Shown: positions 1 to 5,070 of the stretch, in pieces | Layout: each line of letters begins with the position of its first letter | How positions within the stretch are numbered: position 1 is the stretch's first letter | NCBI GenBank assembly: GCA_003524335.1 | Contig: DQHV01000377.1 | Coordinates: 3,148 to 8,217, forward strand | DNA: 5,070 nucleotides | Reading direction: 5' to 3' | Source: Candidatus Aminicenantota bacterium | GTDB taxonomy: Bacteria; Acidobacteriota; Aminicenantia; Aminicenantales; UBA8522 | Translations under genes and position numbers: made by a program | The notes under the pieces: model-generated | The model's database searches: none | Seen by the model: only the letters and a program-made list of their open reading frames with translations | Told to the model about the DNA's origin: nothing

Positions 1-31
1 CGCTGTCTTTCAAGCCGATAAAACGCTCCGG

Positions 32-1891
32 CTAGTCAGTCGCATCCATCAGCTCCTGGTCATACCGGCCCTTGATCTTCCGCTGCTCTTCGCTCTGCGC
101 TTCCAACTTCCTGTAGAGAGCATCGATGTCTTCTTTCAGGCGGTGCATGGCCTTGGAGATCGCGACGATCTCAGGGCCTCGCTTCCCCCGGCCGGCTTCG
201 ATGATCGCGCTGTTTAGTTCCTCGAGCTCACGCTCCTTGGTCTCGATTGCCGCTTCGGTGCCGGCCATCTTGTTCTCCAGGGGCTTCAGGATGCGCGCTC
301 TCTCGGTCAGCACGGCGCTTCGCCTGCGGCGTGTTTCTTTCGGACGTGCTTTATCCCGGTCTGCGGTTTCCCCAGGCGCCGGTTTCCTGTCTCTCTCGAT
401 GTCTCCTTCCTCCATCCAGCCGACCTTTTCCAAGAAGCGTTGATACCCCCCCTCATAGACAATGGTACGGTCTCCCTGGAAGACGACCAGGCGCTGGGCC
501 AAGGCCTGGAGGAACATCTCATTGTGCGTGACCATGACGACCGCCCCTTCGAAGTTATCTATGGCCGCGAGCAGCGCGTCGTTCGACTCCATGTCCAGGT
601 GGTTCGACGGCTCGTCGAGGAGGAGAAGGTTGACGGGTGAGGAGATGATCTTGCCCAGGACAACCCGGCTCTTCTCCCCGCCGGAGAGGACCGCGATCTT
701 TTTCAAGGCTTCATCCTGGGTGAACATCATCGCCCCGCAGATAGCCCGGGCCCGACGGGGTTCGGCCTCGGGGTCGGCTTTGGTGATTTCCTCGAGCACG
801 GTGTTGGACTCGTCAAGGCCGGCGATATAGGATTGCTCGAAATATCCGAGGGACACGTTGAGGGGCCTGGTCATTTCTCCCTGCTGCGGCCTGAGGACGC
901 CGGCAAAGAGCTTGAGCAGGGTTGTCTTCCCTTTCCCGTTCTTGCCGACGACACAGACACGGTCTCCCGCGCCGATGCTGATGCTGAAATCCCTGATCAG
1001 CGGCTTCTCCGCCTCATAAGAAAAAGAAAGGTCGCAGGCGTTGAGCGCGTATTTGCCGTGGAATGATTTGTGGGAGAAAGAAAAATCCAGGGCGGCAATC
1101 TTCTCGAGCTTTTCGCGCTTTTCCATCTTGGCCAGTGTTTTAATTCGCGACTGCACCAGTCCGACCAACTGGGCTTTGGCCCGGAACTTACTGATAAAAA
1201 GCTCGACCTCCTTGCGCTTACGCTCGTCGTTCAGGCGAGTCTTTTCATAAGTTTCTTCGTCCTGGGCGATCTGGGCGTAATACTTCCCCGTCTCGCCGGC
1301 GATTTTCCGCACCTTTTTACGGTGGATCCCCAGGATATGGGTGATGACGGAATCCATAAAGCTGCGGTCGTGGGTGATCAGCATGAACTCGCCCGGCCAG
1401 CCGCTCAGGAAGCGGCCTAGCCAGCGGATAGAAGTGATGTCCAGATAGTTGTTGGGTTCATCCAGTAGCAGCAGGTCATAGTCGGCCAGAAGGACCTTGG
1501 CCAGGTTGAGCCGGACTTGGTAGCCGCCCGAAAGCTCCGCCGGAGGCCGCTCGAGGTCCCTGGGATCGAAACCGAGCCCGAAGAGGATTTTTTCCACCTT
1601 CCAAAGGCGGTCCCGCTCTGCCGGAGGAAGCCCCAGGGCGGCCTCTTGGAGGACCGTCTCGGCGCTGAATACGGGTTCCTGTTCAACGTAGCCGATCCGG
1701 TAGTTCTTGGGAACGGAGACGGTCCCGGAATCGGCCGACTCGAGCCCGGCGATGATCCGGAAGAGGGTTGTCTTTCCATGACCGTTCCGACCGACCAGCC
1801 CCACGCGTTCCTTCCGGTTGATCTTGAAGCTGATGCCGTCAAAAAGCAGTTGGGCCCCGAAGCTCTTGGACAGGTTGTCAACGGCGATCAT
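32..1891 (-). CDS. ABC-F family ATP-binding cassette protein with two ATPase domains and a C-terminal coiled coil (Uup/YheS-like architecture)
   Basis: This is a soluble cytoplasmic protein of 619 residues with two ABC ATPase domains and no membrane segments. ABC-F proteins bind the ribosomal E site and reach towards the peptidyl-tRNA to resolve stalled or abnormal translation. Domain 1 has Walker A GRNGHGKTT (34-42), Q71, signature LSGGYQ (120-125), Walker B with catalytic E145, and H174. Domain 2 has Walker A GKNGKGKTT (316-324), Q353, signature LSGGEK (402-407), E427 and H456. The linker (about 195-280) is lysine/arginine-rich and contains the family motif VQSRIK (246-251). There is no EttA-type arm insertion between Q71 and the first signature. 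Residues 495-525 are basic and 525-612 look like a coiled coil, as in Uup or YheS. The ATG at 1891 begins the usual MIAVDNLSKSFG strand; no ATG, GTG or TTG lies in frame between it and the upstream stop. It lies 64 bp behind the S46 gene. A role in antibiotic resistance cannot be judged from sequence; housekeeping is more likely. Confidence 0.95.
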   Translation of the reverse strand: MIAVDNLSKSFGAQLLFDGISFKINRKERVGLVGRNGHGKTTLFRIIAGLESADSGTVSVPKNYRIGYVEQEPVFSAETVLQEAALGLPPAERDRLWKVEKILFGLGFDPRDLERPPAELSGGYQVRLNLAKVLLADYDLLLLDEPNNYLDITSIRWLGRFLSGWPGEFMLITHDRSFMDSVITHILGIHRKKVRKIAGETGKYYAQIAQDEETYEKTRLNDERKRKEVELFISKFRAKAQLVGLVQSRIKTLAKMEKREKLEKIAALDFSFSHKSFHGKYALNACDLSFSYEAEKPLIRDFSISIGAGDRVCVVGKNGKGKTTLLKLFAGVLRPQQGEMTRPLNVSLGYFEQSYIAGLDESNTVLEEITKADPEAEPRRARAICGAMMFTQDEALKKIAVLSGGEKSRVVLGKIISSPVNLLLLDEPSNHLDMESNDALLAAIDNFEGAVVMVTHNEMFLQALAQRLVVFQGDRTIVYEGGYQRFLEKVGWMEEGDIERDRKPAPGETADRDKARPKETRRRRSAVLTERARILKPLENKMAGTEAAIETKERELEELNSAIIEAGRGKRGPEIVAISKAMHRLKEDIDALYRKLEAQSEEQRKIKGRYDQELMDATD

Positions 1892-1955
1892 GGCGGCGGC
1901 TGAACCTTCGATTCGTCTCCAGGATGCCAGCTCCTTCTCACCATATCGGCCTGGC
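1892..1955 (-). other. Short gap between the S46 and ABC-F genes
   Basis: These 64 bp hold no convincing promoter and no stem followed by a T-run, which favours readthrough from the peptidase gene into the ABC-F gene. The only Shine-Dalgarno-like sequence near the ABC-F ATG is GAAGG, 13 nt upstream, which is too far for strong initiation. A better GAAGGAG lies about 40 nt upstream, with no start codon at a useful distance. The ABC-F protein may therefore be translated at a lower level than the peptidase. Confidence 0.5.
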
Positions 1956-4106
1956 TCAGAAGCCGAGCTCCTTGATGATGTGGCCGGCGCCTGAGAATTT
2001 CTCGGTCACAAAGAGGACATAGCGGATATCGACGCTGATGGAGCGCTGGAGCTCGGGGATGATGACGTAGTCGCCGATAACGCTCTCGTAGGTCATATCG
2101 AAGATGATCCCGACCTGCTCGCCCCTGGCGTTCAGAGTCGGCGAGCCGGAGTTACCGCCGGTGACATTCGTCGTATTCAGGAAACAGCAGGCCACGTCGT
2201 CCAGCGGGGTATCCTTATAGCGGCCGAAATCCCTAGCCTGGAAGAGTGCCTTGAGTTTGTCCGGGACGCGGAAGGGGGGTTCGCCTGCGCTCTTCTCCAT
2301 GACTCCCTTGAGTGTGGTAACGGGGAAATAGCGCACGGCGTCCCGGGGGGAATAGCCTGCGACCGGTCCGTAAGTGAAGCGTATCGTGCTGTTGGCATCC
2401 GGGGCGAACTTGCCCTGGCTCTTCTCGAGGAGCGCCTTCTCATAGACCTTCTTGAGCTCGGCGCGCTCCTGGCCGAAGGCCTTGCCCTCTTCCCGCAGAC
2501 CTATGAGTTCTTTCTCGAGCTCGGCGGCCAGCGCGATCATCGGGTCCTGGAGCTTGGCTAGATCGGCCGGCTTGAGGTCGAGGAGATCGAGCCGTTTTTC
2601 AGGACTCGACAGGATCGTTTTGTTATAGAGACCGTCCACATACTCGTCGATCGCTCCCTCCGACTTCTTGGCCAGGAGAGCTTTTAACGCCGCCGGGACC
2701 TGGACATCAGACAGGCTGAGCATTTTCTTCAGCTGGTGCTTGAGAAAGGCCCGGTCGGTAGGCAGATCGTAGCCTCGCTCGGCCAGCTGGATGCTCTGTT
2801 TGATATAAGGCAGATTCCTCTCCTGGTAAGTCGGCTCCCGGTCCTTGTCCGGCTTCTGTCTCTCCTCGACGGTCCGGAAGATCGTGTAAGCCTGGGAGAA
2901 CAAGGTGGAACCGCTGAACCCGGTCATCCCGCCCAGGGAGTTGTTCTTCCAGCTGAAATCGGCATACCTGGCCATGAAAGTGCCGACCCGGTCCAGTATC
3001 TCCCCATATGGCTTCTGCCGGGCCGGGTCCTGACCCACCCAGCCCCTGAATTCTTGCTCGCTTGTCTTCTTCTTGCCAATAAGATCGAATTTGTCCATCC
3101 CCTCGAGCTTTCCTTGCATGTTCTTCAGGGAATTGTAAAGTCCTTTGACCAGGCCGGCGTACTTGATCTCGACGCTGCGGTTCCCCTGACCGGCCTTCTC
3201 GTAGAAGGCGATGATGTCCTTGAATTGGTCCAGTCGACGTTGCAGCGATTCCCTGTCGAATTCGAGCTCGGACAGGGTATAGTTGCGGAACGTTCGGCCG
3301 GGATAGCCCATGACAAAGGTGAAATCTCCTTCCTTGATTCCGTCCAATGAGATCCTCAGGAAGGACTTCGGCTTGTAGGGGACATTATCGGGGCCGTGGT
3401 CGGCGCCCCGTCCGTCCTTCGCGACATAAGCCCGCAAGAAGGAGAAATCGCAGGTATGCCGCGGCCACATCCAGTTGTCCACTTCGCCGCCGAAGTTCCC
3501 GAGGTCCTGGGGCGGCGCATAGACCAGACGGACGTCTTTGAGCCTCTTGAAACGGAAGAGATAGTACTGGTTGCCGGAGTACATGCTGGCGATTGTTGCG
3601 CGGATGTCCGAACCTTCCTTCTCGGATTCGGCAATAAGCTCTTTCTGGGCCTTCTCGATCGCGTAATAGATTTGGATATAGGTCATTCCGGCGCCGATCG
3701 TCTTGACAATCTTGGCCGTGACATCCTCATAGCCGAGGAGGACATCTGCAGTATAGCCTTGAGCCGGGATCTCCTCAGCCCCCGTCCTGGCCAGAAATCC
3801 CTCTTCAAGGTAATCTTTTTCCTTGGTCGCGGCTCGCTGGATGGCGCCGAAGGCGACGTGGTGGTTGGTCAAGATAAGTCCCTCCGGTGAGACGAATTCG
3901 CCCGTTCCTCCGCCCAGGTTGACCACCGCGCTCATCAGCCCGGTGCCGTCTTTCTTAAAGAGGTTTTCCGGGTTCATCTGTAGTCCGAGCTTGATGAGGT
4001 CGAGGTCCTTCATCTGGTGGGGCATCCACATGCCCTCGTCGGCCTGAATGATAAGGGCAAAGGCAAAGGAAAGGCTGATCGCCAAAAAGCGTCGGAACGA
4101 TCTCAT
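1956..4106 (-). CDS. Secreted S46-family serine dipeptidyl peptidase (DPP7/DPP11/DAP BII family)
   Basis: This exported serine exopeptidase would remove dipeptides from the N-terminus of oligopeptides, probably in the periplasm or at the cell surface. At 716 residues it matches the family's usual length (about 710-720). A signal peptide is visible: basic MRSFRRF, a hydrophobic stretch (8-20), and likely cleavage after A22, giving a mature start DEGMW that is typical of the family. The chymotrypsin-like triad is H83 in TNHHV (80-84), D220 in WPRHTCDFS (214-222) and S653 in GNSGSP (651-656). N211-W212 and D670, which correspond to residues that hold the substrate N-terminus in DAP BII, are present. 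Residues about 275-575 are mostly helical and charged, matching the helical cap domain that makes the enzyme an exopeptidase. The residue that sets P1 preference (Gly in DPP7, Arg in DPP11) is M671 here. The start has an ideal Shine-Dalgarno. It is probably the first gene of a two-gene transcript with the ABC-F gene. The family call is firm; the exact substrate is unknown. Confidence 0.96.
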   Translation of the reverse strand: MRSFRRFLAISLSFAFALIIQADEGMWMPHQMKDLDLIKLGLQMNPENLFKKDGTGLMSAVVNLGGGTGEFVSPEGLILTNHHVAFGAIQRAATKEKDYLEEGFLARTGAEEIPAQGYTADVLLGYEDVTAKIVKTIGAGMTYIQIYYAIEKAQKELIAESEKEGSDIRATIASMYSGNQYYLFRFKRLKDVRLVYAPPQDLGNFGGEVDNWMWPRHTCDFSFLRAYVAKDGRGADHGPDNVPYKPKSFLRISLDGIKEGDFTFVMGYPGRTFRNYTLSELEFDRESLQRRLDQFKDIIAFYEKAGQGNRSVEIKYAGLVKGLYNSLKNMQGKLEGMDKFDLIGKKKTSEQEFRGWVGQDPARQKPYGEILDRVGTFMARYADFSWKNNSLGGMTGFSGSTLFSQAYTIFRTVEERQKPDKDREPTYQERNLPYIKQSIQLAERGYDLPTDRAFLKHQLKKMLSLSDVQVPAALKALLAKKSEGAIDEYVDGLYNKTILSSPEKRLDLLDLKPADLAKLQDPMIALAAELEKELIGLREEGKAFGQERAELKKVYEKALLEKSQGKFAPDANSTIRFTYGPVAGYSPRDAVRYFPVTTLKGVMEKSAGEPPFRVPDKLKALFQARDFGRYKDTPLDDVACCFLNTTNVTGGNSGSPTLNARGEQVGIIFDMTYESVIGDYVIIPELQRSISVDIRYVLFVTEKFSGAGHIIKELGF

Positions 4107-4113
4107 TTTCGAG

Positions 4114-4120
4114 CTCCTTT
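4114..4120 (-). promoter_or_regulatory. Shine-Dalgarno of the S46 peptidase gene
   Basis: Read on the minus strand this is AAAGGAG, followed by a 7-nt spacer and the ATG ending at 4104. It is an almost full match to the anti-Shine-Dalgarno sequence at ideal spacing, so it fixes the start codon and predicts efficient translation. Confidence 0.9.
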
Positions 4121-4142
4121 AAGTGGGGGATCGAGAGGGTTT

Positions 4143-4171
4143 ATTCTGCCGGTTATGTCCGGTTAAGTCAA
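4143..4171 (-). promoter_or_regulatory. Candidate sigma-70-type promoter of the S46 peptidase gene
   Basis: On the minus strand, TTGACT (4166-4171, five of six matches to TTGACA) is followed by a 17-bp spacer and then CAGAAT (4143-4148, four of six matches to TATAAT). Transcription would start near 4136, giving a leader of about 30 nt that contains the Shine-Dalgarno sequence. The 17-bp spacer is optimal, and the gene immediately downstream supports the call. The spacer is occupied by two copies of a decamer repeat, which could be an operator. Confidence 0.6.
4149..4168. repeat. Tandem decamer pair, possible operator in the peptidase promoter spacer
   Basis: CCGGTTATGT (4149-4158) is followed directly by CCGGTTAAGT (4159-4168), nine of ten bases identical. 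The 10-bp period is close to one helical turn, so both copies face the same side of the DNA. They fill the gap between the -10 and -35 of the peptidase promoter, where a bound protein would block or remodel polymerase. A related CCGGTTCTGG lies at 4241-4250 in the spacer of the opposite promoter. That it is an operator is inference; the repeat itself is directly visible. Confidence 0.5.
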
Positions 4172-4187
4172 CCCGACATCCCCTCCT

Positions 4188-4204
4188 CTCCCTTGATAAG
4201 GGAG
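4188..4204. repeat. Perfect 7-bp inverted repeat between the divergent promoters
   Basis: CTCCCTT (4188-4194) and AAGGGAG (4198-4204) are perfect reverse complements around a 3-nt GAT centre. The repeat lies upstream of both predicted -35 boxes (4166-4171 and 4228-4233), so it should not be in either leader RNA and is unlikely to be a terminator for either gene. There is no T-run beside it. It may be a regulator-binding palindrome or a worn copy of a REP-like dispersed repeat, since C-rich and G-rich tracts flank it on the left and right. Confidence 0.5.
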
Positions 4205-4227
4205 GATCAACGTTGGGGGAATTGAGG

Positions 4228-4256
4228 TTGCCGCGCGGGGCCGGTTCTGGCATAAT
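4228..4256 (+). promoter_or_regulatory. Candidate sigma-70-type promoter of the nitroreductase gene, with extended -10
   Basis: TTGCCG (4228-4233, four of six matches) is followed by a 17-bp spacer and CATAAT (4251-4256, five of six matches). A TG at 4248-4249, one base before the -10 hexamer, forms an extended -10 element that would compensate for the weak -35. Transcription would start near 4263, leaving a leader of about 18 nt that is just long enough for the AAGGA site. Confidence 0.55.
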
Positions 4257-4267
4257 TGCGGGTCCTT

Positions 4268-4272
4268 AAGGA
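4268..4272 (+). promoter_or_regulatory. Shine-Dalgarno of the nitroreductase gene
   Basis: AAGGA ends 8 nt before the ATG at 4281. The spacing is good and supports this start. Confidence 0.75.
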
Positions 4273-4280
4273 ACTGACAG

Positions 4281-5060
4281 ATGGAGCTTCCCGTAGAACG
4301 CTGGTACCCGGCGATATTCAAACGCCATTCCCGAAGAACCTATTCGGGGCAGGTCCCGGAGGAAGATAAGCTGGCCCGCCTTGATCGGGCCTGCCGCGAG
4401 TTCCGGCCTTTTCCTGAGGTGCGCTCGCAGTTGGTCCGGAAGTCTCCTGAGACAGTCTTTAAGGGCCTGGTCGGGCACTACGGACGAGTTAACGGCGCTC
4501 CTATGTATGTCGCCTTCATCGGGGAAATGCGCTCTCCCCGGGTTCAAGAAGCGGCGGGCTACACCGGCGAAGGCATCATCCTGGAAGCCACGGCATTGGG
4601 ACTCGACACCTGCTGGGTGGGCGGGTTCTTCCGTCCTGAAAGTGTCCGGTCCCAGATCGCCACCCGGGAAGGGGAGAAGGTCCTTTCGGTCACCCCTGTT
4701 GGATATGCCCCGCAGGAAAAGACACGCCAAGAGAAAATCATGTCCGGGCTGGTCAAGTCCCGCCTGAGAAAACCGCTGGCCAAGCTGGTCGGGGGGAAAA
4801 TCATCGCCCCTTGGATGGGAAAAGCTCTTGAAGCGGCCCGGCTCGCTCCTTCCGCTCAGAACCGGCAGCCCTGGCGCTTTCGGATCGAAAAGGATGCCGT
4901 TTTCATTTCAGCGGATAAATCGTTCAGCCCTTCCTCGATCTCGAAGAGGCTGGACTGCGGCATCGCTATGCTTCACTTCGAGCTCGGCGCGCTGGCGGCC
5001 GGAGTTCCGGGGACGTGGGAAATTCTTCCCTCCTCGGATGTGGCCAGGTTCATCTTTTAG
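4281..5060 (+). CDS. TM1586-type nitroreductase-like flavoprotein
   Basis: This is a probable cytoplasmic FMN-dependent oxidoreductase of 259 residues; no signal peptide or membrane segment is seen. Nitroreductase-fold enzymes use NAD(P)H to reduce nitro compounds, quinones or other acceptors, and the real substrate here cannot be named. The N-terminal half has the phosphate-binding-type motif KRHSRRTYSG (14-23) and ends in the family motif GLDTCWVGG (107-115). The second half has the other classic motif, APSAQNRQPWRF (189-200), followed by a helix (about 226-241) and GVPGTWEI (241-248). Splitting the motifs over two half-domains is how I recognise the TM1586-like group (Pfam TM1586_NiRdase) rather than a standard NfsB or NfsA enzyme of about 220-240 residues. 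The ATG at 4281 is preceded by AAGGA with an 8-nt spacer. It is divergent from the S46 peptidase, stops 10 bp before the window ends, and has no visible partner downstream within view. Confidence 0.88.
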   Translation: MELPVERWYPAIFKRHSRRTYSGQVPEEDKLARLDRACREFRPFPEVRSQLVRKSPETVFKGLVGHYGRVNGAPMYVAFIGEMRSPRVQEAAGYTGEGIILEATALGLDTCWVGGFFRPESVRSQIATREGEKVLSVTPVGYAPQEKTRQEKIMSGLVKSRLRKPLAKLVGGKIIAPWMGKALEAARLAPSAQNRQPWRFRIEKDAVFISADKSFSPSSISKRLDCGIAMLHFELGALAAGVPGTWEILPSSDVARFIF

Positions 5061-5070
5061 CACAAGATGC

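Noticed and set aside
11..33. Possible terminator after the ABC-F gene
   Set aside because: On the minus strand AGCCG and CGGCT can pair in a 5-bp stem with an 11-nt loop, but there is no T-run after it and the window ends, so it is too weak to annotate.
1417..1881. Open frame of 154 codons in another frame of the same strand inside the ABC-F gene
   Set aside because: It is a frame-shifted reading of the first ATPase domain, whose true frame has intact Walker and signature motifs, so there is no frameshift or overlapping gene.
1911..1955. Possible upstream small frame (ATG GTG...) before the ABC-F gene on the minus strand
   Set aside because: It has no Shine-Dalgarno before it, is out of frame with the ABC-F gene and runs into it, so there is no reason to believe it is translated.
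2736..3350. Open frame of 204 codons on the plus strand opposite the S46 gene
   Set aside because: It lies wholly antisense to a gene with a full set of family motifs, has no recognisable motif, and is explained by the codon bias of a moderately GC-rich gene.
3396..3890. Open frame of 164 codons on the plus strand opposite the S46 gene
   Set aside because: Antisense shadow of the N-terminal part of the peptidase, including the catalytic Asp region; no independent coding evidence.
4188..4204. Inverted repeat as a bidirectional terminator
   Set aside because: It lies upstream of two divergent genes, with no gene running into it and no T-run on either side.
4266..4730. Open frame of 154 codons on the minus strand opposite the nitroreductase gene
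   Set aside because: It overlaps the recognisable nitroreductase motifs and extends over that gene's Shine-Dalgarno; its own product has no family features.

Overview
The window carries three complete protein-coding genes in about 5 kb, with almost no empty space. Two genes on the minus strand encode an exported S46-family dipeptidyl peptidase (1956-4106) and an ABC-F family ATPase (32-1891). A gene on the plus strand encodes a TM1586-type nitroreductase (4281-5060). The DNA looks moderately GC-rich by eye. The peptidase has a signal peptide and belongs to a family known mainly from Gram-negative-type bacteria, where it acts in the periplasm or at the surface. This suggests a diderm bacterium that feeds on peptides. 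The ABC-F type and the S46 variant would fit an environmental lineage such as Aminicenantes, Acidobacteriota or deltaproteobacterial relatives, but this assignment is weak and is inference only.

Layout: the 174-bp gap at 4107-4280 separates divergent genes and is the main regulatory region. The minus-strand peptidase gene has a good sigma-70-like promoter (TTGACT, 17-bp spacer, CAGAAT) and a strong Shine-Dalgarno sequence. The plus-strand nitroreductase gene has its own promoter (TTGCCG, 17 bp, CATAAT, with an extended -10 TG) and an AAGGA site. Between the two -35 boxes lies a 7-bp perfect inverted repeat. Both promoter spacers contain CCGGTT, and the peptidase spacer holds a nearly perfect tandem pair of decamers. 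The ABC-F gene follows the peptidase gene after 64 bp with no visible terminator or promoter, so the two are probably cotranscribed.

How the genes work together: the peptidase would release dipeptides from the N-termini of oligopeptides outside the cytoplasm. The ABC-F protein would act on ribosomes in the cytoplasm, and the nitroreductase-like flavoprotein would carry out a cytoplasmic redox reaction. No shared pathway is evident. I see no mobile element, CRISPR array, tRNA, rRNA or phage gene, and no convincing sign of a new multi-gene system. The points most worth a second look are the methionine at the S46 specificity position, the unusual switch residues in both ATPase sites of the ABC-F protein, the duplicated half-motifs in the nitroreductase, and the repeats in the divergent promoter region.
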